A stretch of 64,000 nucleotides of DNA from JBDHHQ01 sp039586035 (GCA_039586035.1 JBDHLD010000002.1:62001-126000); one strand, 5' to 3'. Positions 54,554-63,717 are shown, counted from the stretch's first letter. Notes: generated by a model from the letters alone, not told the origin. Translations and numbers: made by a program.

Positions 54554-55233
54554 GGTCCCTCGGCCCTTTCGTCGGCGCCTCCTCCGAACATGAACTGGAG
54601 GCCCGCGTTCAGCTGAAAGTAGTTCAGGTCATCGAGGATCTCGAACCTGCCCGCCCCGTATAGGCGCAGCGTTCGGGAGAGTGGCGCCTCCAGGCCAGCG
54701 TGGGCGTTGAACCCCGCGCTGACGCGGTCGAGCAGGTCCTCGATGAATGTCTCGTTCACCACCTCTCCGGAACCGTTGAGGAAGTGCGCCGCGAAGCCGG
54801 CGCCGAGGTAGCTGAGGAGCCCCCCGGGAATCTCCCAGACGAAATGGCCATCGAGCGACAGCACCACGTCCGACCACTTGATGCTGCCGAGCTCCACGTC
54901 CGGCACCGGCTGCCCGGGGTTGGCTTCCTCGAGAATCCTCCGGAGCGTGGACTCGAACTGGGCGACCTCCGCGTCCTTGACCGTCGAGGACCAGTAGCGG
55001 AGGCCCGGCACGATGCGAAGGCCCGGCCCCGCGTACCCCAGGTCCACGCGCCCACCGAAGGTGACCGTCGGGTCGACCTTGTTGGCCCACATGTAGCCGG
55101 CGTCCAGCCCGATGCCTCGGAAGCTCAGGTACTCGTAGTCGTATCGGTCCAGCTGTGCAGCGACCGGCCCCGGAGCCGCCAGGCCTCCTCCGAGCACCAG
55201 CACGAGCCCGATCCGTCGAACGGCGAGACGCAT
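54550..55233 (-). CDS. Small outer-membrane beta-barrel protein, OmpW/OmpA-like
   Basis: A 227-residue protein with a signal peptide (MRLAVRRIGLVLVLGGGLAAPGPVAA, cleavage near AAQ). The mature part alternates in barrel strands (FRGIGLDAGYMWANKV, TFGGRVDLGYAGPGLRIVPGLRYWSS, FVWEIPGGLLSYLGAGFAAHFLNGSG, LSRTLRLYGAGRFEILDD) and ends in QLNAGLQFMFGG, a typical final strand. No function can be named. The ATG at 55233 has GGGAG eight bases upstream. It is coupled to the Gfo/Idh gene. Confidence 0.75.
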   Translation of the reverse strand: MRLAVRRIGLVLVLGGGLAAPGPVAAQLDRYDYEYLSFRGIGLDAGYMWANKVDPTVTFGGRVDLGYAGPGLRIVPGLRYWSSTVKDAEVAQFESTLRRILEEANPGQPVPDVELGSIKWSDVVLSLDGHFVWEIPGGLLSYLGAGFAAHFLNGSGEVVNETFIEDLLDRVSAGFNAHAGLEAPLSRTLRLYGAGRFEILDDLNYFQLNAGLQFMFGGGADERAEGP

Positions 55234-55343
55234 CGACCGACTCCCTTCCCCATGGTGGTGAACGTAGCGTGTCTCGGGGCTCCCGCCGCGGTCGCCCCCC
55301 CGAGGCCCTTCGGTCGGTCCCGCACCGGACGGCCCGTCCCGCC

Positions 55344-56819
55344 TCAAGGCCCGAGACCGCCCTGGTCTTCGGGCGAGACGGCACCTTCCAGGTCATGCTC
55401 GCCGGCATCGGTGATCTCGACGCGCACGAAGCGCCCCACCTGCCCCGCTGCGAGGCCGGTGAGGTGGGTGAGCCCGTCGATGTCCAGGGCCTGTCCGGCG
55501 GTCCGCCCGGCCCCGCGGCCGGCGGTGGGTCCCGTCCGGTCGACCAGCACCTTCTCGGAACGGCCCACGCGCTCCCGGTTCCGCTCCAGGGAGATGGCCC
55601 GTTGATGATCCTGGAGCTCCTCGAGGCGCTCCCGCTTGAGCGTCGCGGGCACTTGTGCCTCCATGGCCGCCGCTCGCGTGCCTTCCTCGACCGAGTAGGT
55701 GAAGGCGCCGACGTGCTGAAATCGGATCTCGTCGAGCAGATCCAGCATCTGCCGGAAGTCCTCATCGGTTTCGCCGGGGAAACCCACGATGAGCGTGGTC
55801 CGGAGCGTCAGGTCCGGAATCGCCTCCCGGAGCCACCCGACCCGCTCCAGGATGGACGCCCGCCGCTCTGGCCGTCTCATGGCGGACAGGACGCGATCGG
55901 AGCCGTGCTGGAGTGGCATGTCGAGGTACGGGACGATCCTAGGCTCGGACGCCAGCAGCTCGACGAGCTCTCGGGTTATCCCGGATGGGTACATGTAGAA
56001 CAGCCGGTACCACGGCACGGAGGTCTCCGCCACCAACGCCCGGAGGAGATCGGGAAGCAAGGGCGCCTCCCGGCCCTGCGGTCCCCGGCGGAGATCCCGC
56101 CCGTACCACGTCGTGTCCTGGGATATCACGTTGAGCTCCTGCACGCCCCGCTCACCCAGGGCCCGGGCCTCCGCCACGAGCTCCTCCAACGGCGCGGATC
56201 GGTGCAGCCCCCGCATCAGCGGGATCGCGCAGAACGCGCACGTGTGATCGCAGCCCTCGCTGATCTTCAGGAACGAGGTGTGGGGAGTCTCGGTGGAGAG
56301 GATCCTCAGCGGCCGCTCCATGTTCGGCACCGCGGGCGGCTCGGTAGGCAGAAGGCCACGAAGACGCAGCTCGTCCAGGAGCCCGCCCATCTCGGCCAAC
56401 CCCAGGAACAGGTCCACCTCGGGGATCTCGCTGACGAGCTCGTCCTTGTAACGTTGGACAAGGCACCCCACGCCCACCACGGCCCGGACCTTCCCCGTGG
56501 TCTTGAGGGCACACGCCTCCAGGACGGTCTCGATGGACTCCTCCTTGGCGGCCTCGATGAACCCGCAGGTGTTGATGACGATCACCTCCGCGTCCGCCAG
56601 ATCGCTGGAGACGTGGGCGCCGGCCCCCACGAGCGCGGCCAGCATCCGCTCCGAGTCAACGGTGTTCTTGTCGCAGCCCAGCGTGATCAGACCGAAGCGT
56701 GGACCGGTCTCGGGCCCCACGCCGTCAATGTCCAGCCGAACGGCCGCCACGTCCCGGGGCACGTCGGCCCGGACAGGGTCGGGGGTCACCGGAAAGACCG
56801 GCAGATCACGCGTTCTCAT
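55344..56819 (-). CDS. rimO: Ribosomal protein S12 methylthiotransferase RimO
   Basis: Adds a methylthio group to an aspartate of ribosomal protein S12. The 491-residue protein shows the three UPF0004 cysteines (LGCDKNTVDSE, NTCGF, GVGCLVQR), the radical SAM motif EGCDHTCAFCAIP, YMYPSGITRELVELLA, YLDMPLQHGSDRVL and GFPGETDEDF, and the TRAM domain at the C-terminus. LGCxKNxVDSE marks RimO rather than MiaB. ATG at 56819 is chosen; a GTG four codons earlier is possible. The first 40 residues are an uncommon extension. Confidence 0.95.
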   Translation of the reverse strand: MRTRDLPVFPVTPDPVRADVPRDVAAVRLDIDGVGPETGPRFGLITLGCDKNTVDSERMLAALVGAGAHVSSDLADAEVIVINTCGFIEAAKEESIETVLEACALKTTGKVRAVVGVGCLVQRYKDELVSEIPEVDLFLGLAEMGGLLDELRLRGLLPTEPPAVPNMERPLRILSTETPHTSFLKISEGCDHTCAFCAIPLMRGLHRSAPLEELVAEARALGERGVQELNVISQDTTWYGRDLRRGPQGREAPLLPDLLRALVAETSVPWYRLFYMYPSGITRELVELLASEPRIVPYLDMPLQHGSDRVLSAMRRPERRASILERVGWLREAIPDLTLRTTLIVGFPGETDEDFRQMLDLLDEIRFQHVGAFTYSVEEGTRAAAMEAQVPATLKRERLEELQDHQRAISLERNRERVGRSEKVLVDRTGPTAGRGAGRTAGQALDIDGLTHLTGLAAGQVGRFVRVEITDAGEHDLEGAVSPEDQGGLGP

Positions 56820-56856
56820 GGAAGGGGACACCGTGCGGCTCGCGGACGCCGGGTCA

Positions 56857-57525
56857 TCAACGCTCCAGGACGCTGGCGCCGGGGGGAGGCGTGAACGTGA
56901 AGAGACCAGGATCCAGCGCGGGATCTACGTCGAGGTTGGTGAGCTCCAGGTGGCGTACCGAGCCGTTCTCCTCCTCGATGCGCACTCGATGTATGAGTCC
57001 CGACGCGTCGTCGATCCAGAGCTGCGCCCTTTCGTACGAAGTGGATCGGGTGGGCACGATGCCGATGACGTGGAGCGTGCCCGAAGAGGCGCTTTCCCGG
57101 GAAACGTAGGTGGGCTCGTACTTCTCGCCGGGATCGGCCAGGAACTCCTGATAGAAGTCGAAGCGGCGCCCCACGGCGTCCAGTGCCGACCGAAACACCT
57201 GCTTGGCGTCGGTGGACGGATAGTAGATCCACAGCGACTCGCCGTCGGCGACGACCAGGTCGCCCTCGGGATCGGAAAAGTCCATGAGGAAGCGGTCGGG
57301 AGGCTGCTGACACATGCGCCCGCCGCTTCGCTTGGTCTCCCCGAGCAGCCGCACCTCGATCACCTGTCGGAAGTCGGCGCACAAGCCGTGAAGCGCCGCG
57401 TACCGCTCCCCGGCTCGCTCCAGGATCGCCAACGCGTCCTGCTGGCCCGACGGGTCCGGGAGGCCGGGCGCACCGTGCGCGGCCAGCGCGCCGGAGAGGA
57501 GGACGAGAGACAGGATTGTCGTCAT
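56857..57525 (-). CDS. lolA: Outer-membrane lipoprotein carrier protein LolA
   Basis: A 222-residue periplasmic carrier that ferries lipoproteins to the outer membrane. A short signal peptide (TTILSLVLLSGALAAHGAP) is followed by the LolA fold: ILERAGERYAALHGLCADFRQV, GGRMCQQPPDRFLMDFSDPEGDLVVADGESLWIYYPSTDAKQV, and C-terminal GTLHVIGIVP, IHRVRIEEENGSVRHLELTNLDVDPALDPGLFTFTPPPG. The downstream gene rimO is 37 bases away; ftsK is upstream. Confidence 0.92.
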   Translation of the reverse strand: MTTILSLVLLSGALAAHGAPGLPDPSGQQDALAILERAGERYAALHGLCADFRQVIEVRLLGETKRSGGRMCQQPPDRFLMDFSDPEGDLVVADGESLWIYYPSTDAKQVFRSALDAVGRRFDFYQEFLADPGEKYEPTYVSRESASSGTLHVIGIVPTRSTSYERAQLWIDDASGLIHRVRIEEENGSVRHLELTNLDVDPALDPGLFTFTPPPGASVLER

Positions 57526-57646
57526 AGGGCCTGGCAGGCGGTAGCGAGTCTGGGGGTCGGTCGCTCATACACAGGCGCCCTCGGCGCCGTTCCGGAACGG
57601 ATGTCGGACTGACGCGGCGCGCGTGGAAGCTCGCCCCCATCGCACG

Positions 57647-57678
57647 GAGCCCCGCGGCACCGACCTGGTGTGGGGCTC
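57647..57678 (-). terminator. Compound hairpin after ftsK
   Basis: About 48 bases past the ftsK stop, a 7-bp outer stem (GAGCCCC/GGGGCTC) encloses a 4-bp inner stem (CACC/GGTG). A second hairpin (GGCGCC-3-GGCGCC, 57574-57588) and a 12-bp palindrome (57588-57599) lie nearer lolA. There is no T-run. The 200-base ftsK-lolA gap holds no gene. Confidence 0.42.
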
Positions 57679-57725
57679 GGGCGCGTCGGGCCCCTCGGTA
57701 GCTACCGGACTCCTGCATCACCGCC

Positions 57726-60035
57726 CTAGAGGGGCGGAAGGCTCTCGGCATCCCGGCCGGCGATGAGGAGCTGCAGGCCATCGAGGCCGATGAGCACCTC
57801 GCGGGGCTTGGAGCCGTCGGGTGGGCCCAGCACCCCGGCCTCGTGCAGCTGATCCACGATGCGGGCGGCACGTCCGTAGCCGATGCGCAGCTTGCGTTGG
57901 AGAAGCGAAGTGGAGCCGCCCTGCTGTTGGATGCAGACCTCCGCGGCGGCCTGGAAGAGCTCGTCCCAATCGCCGGCGCTCTCGTGAGCGGCCTCGGCGG
58001 CCTCCTCCATCTCATGGCTTCGCACGAGCTCGAGGATGTCGGGCTCCTCATGCGTCGTCTCGCTCTCAGCCTCCTCCGCCACGAGTGCCGCATGGGAGCC
58101 GAACCAGTGGGTCAGGTGGTCGGTGTCCTCGGTGGGGATGTAGGCTCCCTGGATGCGGATGGGCTCACTCGTGCCCGGGGGAAGGAACAGCATGTCGCCG
58201 TTCCCCAGCAGCGCGTCGGCCCCGTTCTGATCCAGGATCGTGCGAGAGTCGGTCTTGGAGGCCACGCGGAACGCGATCCGAGAGGGGAAGTTGGCCTTGA
58301 TGAGGCCCGTGATCACATTCACCGACGGCCGCTGCGTCGCCACGATCAGGTGGATGCCGATGGCGCGCGCCTTCTGCGCCAACAAGGTCAGCGGCCGTTC
58401 TACCTCACCCTGCACCGTCATCATCAGATCGGCGAGCTCGTCCACGACCACCACGATGAAGGGCAGCACGCCGTCCGTGTAGATCCACCGATCCGGATCA
58501 CCCTCGGGGCCCTCGGGCTCCACGCGCCGGAGCGTCGTGCCTTTCGCCACCCGACGGTTGAACTCACCGATGGAGCGGACGCCGTTCTCGCTCAGGAGGG
58601 CATACCGTCGCTCCATCTCCAGCACGGCCCACTTGAGGACCACCGACGCGTCGTGGGGATCCGTCACCACGGGATGCCGCAGGTGGGGCAGGTCGGCGTA
58701 GGTCGAGAGCTCCACCATCTTCGGGTCGATCAGCAGCAGGCGGAGCGTCGCCGGCGTGTGTCGGTACACGAGGCTCGTGATGACCGTGTTGAGGCACACG
58801 GACTTCCCCGCTCCAGTGGCGCCGGCAATCAGGACGTGAGGCATCCGCGCCAGATCCGATACGAATGGCTCTCCCGTCAGGTCCTTGCCGAGCGCCAGCG
58901 GCAGCACAGCCTTTGAGCGCTGGTACGCCTTGGCCTCCAGGATCTCCCGGAGGTTCACGACCTCGGGCTTCGGGTTCGGGATCTCCACGCCCACCGCGCC
59001 CTTACCGGGAATGGGGGCGACGATGCGGATGCTCTTGGCCTTCATGGCCAGCGCCAGATCGGCGTCGAGGTTCGCGATCTTGCCCACCTTCACACCGGGG
59101 GCGGGTACGACCTCGAACTGGGTGACCACGGGACCGGTCGTATGGCCGCCCAGCTCGCACTGCACGTTGAAGGTCGCCAGCTTCTCCACCAGCACGTGGC
59201 CGAGGCGCTCGAGCTCCCGCTCCATGCCCGCCCGGCTCCGGGTCTCCGGCTCGGTGAGGAGCTCGATGGGTGGAAGCCCCACCTCGGGCGGCGCACCGTC
59301 GGGGAGGCTCGGAACAGCCGGCCGTACCGGCTCGGGCTCGGGCTCCTCCTCCTCGGGCTCGGGCGCGAGCGCTGGCTGGCTCTCTGGGGCCGGCGCAGGC
59401 GCCGGGGGCTCGAGTCGGGCCTCGGCCCGAGCTCTACGCGTCTCGCCCCAGGCCCGCCAGCGCTCCTGCAGCATGCCCGCGACGGCTCGCGTCCCCTCCG
59501 CCAACACGGCCCACGCGTTCCGAGCACCCGCGGACACGGCCTGCACTCCCTGCACGAGGCCCCGCAGGGGGTTCCATCCCAGCGTGCCCACGGACAGTGC
59601 GAGGAGCAGGAACGCGAGTAGGATCAGGGCGCCCAGCCAACCGATGCCGGATACGAGGAGCTCGCCGACCCGTCCACCCCACCAGCCCGCCACCTCGGGC
59701 ATGAAGCCGACCACCCACGTCGTCGGCGGAGCGAGGATCAGAAGGCCCGCGCCCAGGGCCGCCATCCGCAGGACCCACTCCGAATCCACCCACTCGGCCA
59801 CCCTGAGACCTCCAAGGGCCACAAGGAGCGGGATCATGACCGACGCGACGCCGACGGAGGCGACCATCAGGGAGCGTAGTGTCCCACCCAAGACACCCAT
59901 GGTGTTGCCCGAGGGAAACAGCTCGAGGGCCCCCGCGCCCAGATACTCGACCGGAATCAGGGCCAGCAACAGGAAGAGGGCCAGAGCAAGCAGGCCCAGG
60001 GCCAGGATCTCTCGCCGCTGTTCGCCGCTCAGCAT
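57726..60035 (-). CDS. ftsK: DNA translocase FtsK
   Basis: A 769-residue septal DNA pump for chromosome segregation. Four membrane helices lie in residues 10-150, then a short Pro/Glu-rich linker (about 208-260; PAPAPAPESQPALAPEPEEE), the alpha domain, the RecA-like motor with Walker A GATGAGKS (405-412), Walker B FIVVVVDELADLMM, IHLIVATQRPSVNVITGLIKANFPSRIAFRV and a C-terminal winged gamma domain (STSLLQRKLRIGYGRAARIVDQL) that reads KOPS sites. The linker is much shorter than in E. coli, SpoIIIE-like. Confidence 0.97.
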   Translation of the reverse strand: MLSGEQRREILALGLLALALFLLLALIPVEYLGAGALELFPSGNTMGVLGGTLRSLMVASVGVASVMIPLLVALGGLRVAEWVDSEWVLRMAALGAGLLILAPPTTWVVGFMPEVAGWWGGRVGELLVSGIGWLGALILLAFLLLALSVGTLGWNPLRGLVQGVQAVSAGARNAWAVLAEGTRAVAGMLQERWRAWGETRRARAEARLEPPAPAPAPESQPALAPEPEEEEPEPEPVRPAVPSLPDGAPPEVGLPPIELLTEPETRSRAGMERELERLGHVLVEKLATFNVQCELGGHTTGPVVTQFEVVPAPGVKVGKIANLDADLALAMKAKSIRIVAPIPGKGAVGVEIPNPKPEVVNLREILEAKAYQRSKAVLPLALGKDLTGEPFVSDLARMPHVLIAGATGAGKSVCLNTVITSLVYRHTPATLRLLLIDPKMVELSTYADLPHLRHPVVTDPHDASVVLKWAVLEMERRYALLSENGVRSIGEFNRRVAKGTTLRRVEPEGPEGDPDRWIYTDGVLPFIVVVVDELADLMMTVQGEVERPLTLLAQKARAIGIHLIVATQRPSVNVITGLIKANFPSRIAFRVASKTDSRTILDQNGADALLGNGDMLFLPPGTSEPIRIQGAYIPTEDTDHLTHWFGSHAALVAEEAESETTHEEPDILELVRSHEMEEAAEAAHESAGDWDELFQAAAEVCIQQQGGSTSLLQRKLRIGYGRAARIVDQLHEAGVLGPPDGSKPREVLIGLDGLQLLIAGRDAESLPPL

Positions 60036-60077
60036 CGCGCCCTCGACTCCTCCCTCACGGTCCAGACGTGGCGGGCC

Positions 60078-60809
60078 TCAAGCCGCACCATCCACAGCCG
60101 CGCGAATGATCCGGTCGCGCATCTCCGGCACCAGCTCATGCCGGTCGATCTGTGCACAGAACTCCAGGTCCGACCCGAACCCGTTCTCCGACAGGGAGCG
60201 GCCAGCCAGGGTCTGCCGGAGGAAGCCCGGACCGGGCTCGAACCGCTCTGCCAACGCCATGGCCGCCAGCGCCGCGTCGTTGGCGCTGAGCTGGTCGCCG
60301 TGCACCGCACTCACCCGGTTCAGCAGCGTACCGGCGCAAACGACGTCGTCCAGGGAGAACGTGTTCTCCTGCCCCGCGCAGATGATGGCCAGGGAGACCT
60401 CTCCAGACACGGCTCGCGCCACCCCGCCCAGGTTGAGAAACGACCCCACCACGACCCGATCCGCTCCCGCTGCGGCGGTAAGAGCCTCGGTGCCGTTGGT
60501 CGTGCTCATGACGAGGCGCTTGCCGGCGACACGCTCGGCGGTGTACTCCGACGGCGAGTTACCGAGGTCGAACCCGTCGACCTTCAGCCAGCGTCGCTCC
60601 CCACACAGCAGCGTGTCTTCCCGACCCAGCGACGAGAGCAGCTTCAGCGCGCCTTCCGTTGAAGCCGCGGGGTACACCGCGGCAGCTCCGTTGGCCAGGG
60701 CCTCCACGATCGTGCTGGTTGCGCGGAGCACGTCGATCACGACCGCCAGACGTCCAGCGACCACGGCCGGTTCCACCTCACTCGACGTGAGGAAGACGTG
60801 CACGTCCAT
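60078..60809 (-). CDS. comB: 2-phosphosulfolactate phosphatase family protein
   Basis: A 243-residue ComB homologue: VVIDVLRATSTIVEALANGAAAVYPAAS, LLCGERRWLKVDGFDLGNSPSEYTAE, STTNGTEAL, IICAGQENTFSLDDVVCAGTLL and the C-terminal LEFCAQIDRHELVPEM. In archaea ComB acts in coenzyme M synthesis. Bacterial members lie in genomes without that pathway and their substrate is often unknown. No comA, comC or sulfolactate gene is nearby. The ATG at 60809 overlaps the accC stop (TGATG) with GAGG upstream. Confidence 0.9.
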   Translation of the reverse strand: MDVHVFLTSSEVEPAVVAGRLAVVIDVLRATSTIVEALANGAAAVYPAASTEGALKLLSSLGREDTLLCGERRWLKVDGFDLGNSPSEYTAERVAGKRLVMSTTNGTEALTAAAGADRVVVGSFLNLGGVARAVSGEVSLAIICAGQENTFSLDDVVCAGTLLNRVSAVHGDQLSANDAALAAMALAERFEPGPGFLRQTLAGRSLSENGFGSDLEFCAQIDRHELVPEMRDRIIRAAVDGAA

Positions 60810-62164
60810 CAATCCTCGCTGAGATCCGCCTGGAAACGGTCCACGAAGCCCGTATCCACGCGGCCCTCGGCGAACGCCTGGTCCCGAGTGATCTCGGACA
60901 AGTACGAGATCGTGGTGTCGACGCCCTCGATGACGAACGAATCCAGAGCGTTCCTGGCTCTGACGAGCGCCTCGTCTCGCGTGTTCCCGCTCACGATCAA
61001 CTTGGCGAGGAGCGAGTCGTAATAGGGGGGGACGTGATACCCCGTGTAGACGTGCGTGTCCAGCCGCACGCCTGGGCCTCCGGGCGGGTGGAAGGTGGTG
61101 ATCTGCCCTGGCGACGGCGCGAAGTTGCGCGCCGGCGCCTCGGCGTTGATGCGAAACTCGATGGCATGCCCCCGGTGCGCCACGGACTCTTCCGGGAAGC
61201 TCAGCCGCTCTCCGGCGGCGACGCGGATCTGTTCCTTCACCAGGTCGAAGCCCGTCGTCACCTCGGTGACTGGATGCTCCACCTGGATGCGCGTGTTCAT
61301 CTCGATGAAGAAGTAGTCGCCGCTCTGATCAAGGAGGAACTCCACCGTTCCGGCGCCCACGTAGTCGATGGCCTTCGCCGCCTTGACGGCCGTCGCGCCC
61401 ATCTCACGACGGGTCTCGGGTGTCAACGCCGGCGACGGCGCCTCCTCGATGAGCTTCTGATGACGGCGTTGAACCGAGCAGTCGCGCTCGCCGAGGTGCA
61501 CGACCTTGCCGAAACGATCACCGAAGACCTGAAATTCCACATGGCGGGGACGCACGATGCAGCGCTCGAGGTAGACACCCGGATCCCCGAACGACGCCCG
61601 TGCCTCGTTCTGAGCCGCCTGGAAAAGCCTGTCGAACCCCGCGACGTCCTCCACAACGCGCATGCCCTTGCCGCCCCCGCCCGCCGAGGCTTTGATCATG
61701 ATGGGGAACCCGATGTCCCCGGCAGCGGCACGGGCCTCTTCCAGATCCGCGACCACCCCCTCGGTGCCAGGGATGACGGGCACCCCCGCCTCCATCATCG
61801 TCCGCCGAGCCGTGGCCTTGTCACCCATGGCGCGGATCTGGTCGGGCGTGGGTCCGATGAAGACGATGTCTGAGCGCTGACAGATCTCGCTGAACTCGGC
61901 GTTCTCTGCGAGGAACCCGTAGCCCGGATGGATCGCCTCGGCCCCGGTGATCTCGGCGGCCGAGATGATCCGGGGGATGTTCAGGTAGCTTTCCGCAGCT
62001 TGCGGCGGGCCGATGCACACGTCTTCGTCGGCGAACCGGACGTGGAGGGACTCCCGGTCCGCCTCGGAGTAGACGGCCACCGTCTGGATGCCCAGCTCGT
62101 GACACGCCCGAATGACCCGGAGCGCAATCTCGCCCCGGTTCGCGATCAGGACTTTACGGAACAA
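60809..62164 (-). CDS. accC: Acetyl-CoA carboxylase, biotin carboxylase subunit
   Basis: Carboxylates biotin on AccB using ATP and bicarbonate. The 451 residues include FRKVLIANRGEIALRVIRA, YSEADRESLHVRFADE, IHPGYGFLAENAEFSE, the ATP-grasp loop KASAGGGGKGMRVV, DCSVQRRHQKLIEEAPSP, FFIEMNTRIQVEHPVTE and the C-terminal carboxylase domain. Normal length. It is 15 bases after accB and overlaps comB. The carboxyltransferase genes accA and accD are not in the window. Confidence 0.97.
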   Translation of the reverse strand: MFRKVLIANRGEIALRVIRACHELGIQTVAVYSEADRESLHVRFADEDVCIGPPQAAESYLNIPRIISAAEITGAEAIHPGYGFLAENAEFSEICQRSDIVFIGPTPDQIRAMGDKATARRTMMEAGVPVIPGTEGVVADLEEARAAAGDIGFPIMIKASAGGGGKGMRVVEDVAGFDRLFQAAQNEARASFGDPGVYLERCIVRPRHVEFQVFGDRFGKVVHLGERDCSVQRRHQKLIEEAPSPALTPETRREMGATAVKAAKAIDYVGAGTVEFLLDQSGDYFFIEMNTRIQVEHPVTEVTTGFDLVKEQIRVAAGERLSFPEESVAHRGHAIEFRINAEAPARNFAPSPGQITTFHPPGGPGVRLDTHVYTGYHVPPYYDSLLAKLIVSGNTRDEALVRARNALDSFVIEGVDTTISYLSEITRDQAFAEGRVDTGFVDRFQADLSED

Positions 62165-62179
62165 GGGAAGAGGCCTCCC

Positions 62180-62686
62180 TCACGCAGGCTCGATACGGAA
62201 GAGGGGCTGCCCGTACTCCACTGGCTCCGCGTTGTCCACGAGGATCTCCGCGATGGTTCCGGCCACTTCGCACTCCAGCTCGTTCATCAGCTTCATGGCC
62301 TCGATGATGCAGAGCGTGTCGCCGACGGCCACTCTCCCGCCAACGTCGACGTACGGCGGCGCATCCGGAGCCGGCGCCCGATAGAACGTGCCTACCATGG
62401 GCGAAGTCACGTCGACCAGGTTCGAAGCGGGCGTCGATGGCTCCGCAGCCACCGGCTCCGCCGAGGGTGCCGGAGGCTCACCGGCGGGCTGGACCGCCGC
62501 GGCCGGTGCCGCGGGAGTCGGCGCCGCGACGAGGACAGGAGCGCCGGACGCGGCCGGCGCGGAGACCATGCCCGACGGGGTCTTCGCCATGCGGATTCGC
62601 GTACCGCCGCGCTCGATTTCGATGGAATCGAGGCCGCTCTGGTCGATGGCCCGAATCAGTCCTTCGATGAAGTCGAGGTCGATCAT
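62180..62686 (-). CDS. accB: Biotin carboxyl carrier protein of acetyl-CoA carboxylase
   Basis: A 168-residue carrier: an N-terminal helical segment (FIEGLIRAIDQSGLDSIEIERGG), a flexible Ala/Pro linker (about 42-90), and the biotinyl domain with IIEAMKLMNELE, the biotinylated lysine being K132. The TSPMVGTFYRAPAPDAPPYVDVGG thumb region is typical of AccB. Its ATG overlaps the efp stop as ATGA. Confidence 0.96.
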   Translation of the reverse strand: MIDLDFIEGLIRAIDQSGLDSIEIERGGTRIRMAKTPSGMVSAPAASGAPVLVAAPTPAAPAAAVQPAGEPPAPSAEPVAAEPSTPASNLVDVTSPMVGTFYRAPAPDAPPYVDVGGRVAVGDTLCIIEAMKLMNELECEVAGTIAEILVDNAEPVEYGQPLFRIEPA

Positions 62687-63249
62687 TCGGCTACCCGCGT
62701 CAGGTATTTGTCTTCCCTCCGGTCCACCTTCAGGACATCGCCTTCTTCCACGAACAGCGGGACCTGCACAATCGCCCCGGTCTCGAGCGTGGCGGGCTTG
62801 GTGCCGCCCTGTGCCGTGTCACCGCGGACGCCTGGCTCCGTCTCGCTCACGCGCAGCTGGACGAAGAACGGAAGCTCGACCGCAATGACGTTCCCCTCGT
62901 GGACCAAGCCCTCGCACTCCATGTTCTCCTTCAGGTACTTCAGCTGGTCCTCACCGATCAGGTCCCGTGAGATCGGCGACATTTCGTAGGTGCTGGCGTC
63001 CATGAAGTAGTACAAGTCGCCGTCCGTGTAGCTGTATTGGACCGGCCGCCGCTCGAGTCGGACGTCATCGACCTTCTCTCCCGCCCGGTACGTCTTGTCC
63101 ACGACCCTTCCGGTCAAGACGTTCTTGAGCTTCGTCCGTACGAAGGCGCCGCCCTTGCCGGGCTTGACGTGCTGGAAGTACGTGAGCGTCCAAAGCTCGC
63201 CGTCGATATTGATCACCATTCCGTTGCGGAAGTCAGCCGTCGTCGCCAT
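62683..63249 (-). CDS. efp: Elongation factor P
   Basis: Relieves ribosome stalling at polyproline. The 188 residues form three beta domains: TADFRNGMVINIDGELWTLTYFQHVKPGKGGAFVRTKLKN with Lys32 at the loop tip (modification site), then VQYSYTDGDLYYFMDASTYE, and the signature LETGAIVQVPLFVEEGDVLKVDRREDKYLTRV. A lysine at the tip fits the EpmA-modified or unmodified classes, not the rhamnosylated arginine class. accB is coupled downstream. Confidence 0.97.
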   Translation of the reverse strand: MATTADFRNGMVINIDGELWTLTYFQHVKPGKGGAFVRTKLKNVLTGRVVDKTYRAGEKVDDVRLERRPVQYSYTDGDLYYFMDASTYEMSPISRDLIGEDQLKYLKENMECEGLVHEGNVIAVELPFFVQLRVSETEPGVRGDTAQGGTKPATLETGAIVQVPLFVEEGDVLKVDRREDKYLTRVAE

Positions 63250-63270
63250 GGGTCCTGTCGGTCCTCGCAG

Positions 63271-63717
63271 TCAGCCTTGTCTGATCGCTCTCAGGTGGGT
63301 CACGAGACCCCGTAGCCCGAGAAGATAGCTCTCCACGCCGAAGCCTGCGACCACGCCGACCGCCACCGGCGCGAGGTAGGAGTGGCGCCGAAAGCGCTCC
63401 CGGGCGTGAACGTTCGAGAGATGGACCTCCACGAACGGCAAGCCGGCGGCAACGAGACCGTCCCGGAGCGAGACGCTCGTGTGGGTCAGGCCCCCGGGGT
63501 TGATCACGATGCCGTCCGCCTGGTCGGCCACCGCTTCGAGGTGGTCCAGGATCGCGCCCTCGGAGTTGGACTGGAAGCTCTCCACCTCCACGCCCAGGTC
63601 GGTGGCGTGGGCCGCCAGGGCTCGGTCGACGTCCTGAAGCGTGGCCGTGCCGTAGACCTCCGGCTCCCTACGGCCCAGGCTTCCCAGGTTGGGGCCGTGG
63701 ATGACGGAGATCTTCAC
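63271..63717 (-). CDS. aroQ: 3-dehydroquinate dehydratase, type II
   Basis: Shikimate-pathway enzyme; 148 residues, type II dodecamer family. Seen: IHGPNLGSLGRREPEVYG with catalytic Tyr22, SFQSNSEGAILDHLEA, INPGGLTHTSVSLRD, FVEVHLSNVHARERFRRHSY and GVVAGFGVESYLLGL. The usual NLNLLG is NLGSLG here, a change in the active-site loop. The GTG start at 63717 overlaps the upstream stop (GTGA). Confidence 0.95.
   Translation of the reverse strand: MKISVIHGPNLGSLGRREPEVYGTATLQDVDRALAAHATDLGVEVESFQSNSEGAILDHLEAVADQADGIVINPGGLTHTSVSLRDGLVAAGLPFVEVHLSNVHARERFRRHSYLAPVAVGVVAGFGVESYLLGLRGLVTHLRAIRQG

Noticed and set aside
57526..57725. Small gene in the ftsK-lolA gap
   Set aside because: Only hairpins and a 12-bp palindrome are found; no frame with a ribosome site or protein-like composition.
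58885..60822. 645-codon plus-strand frame opposite ftsK and comB
   Set aside because: Ser/Arg/Pro-rich antisense product without motifs, opposite two well-supported genes.
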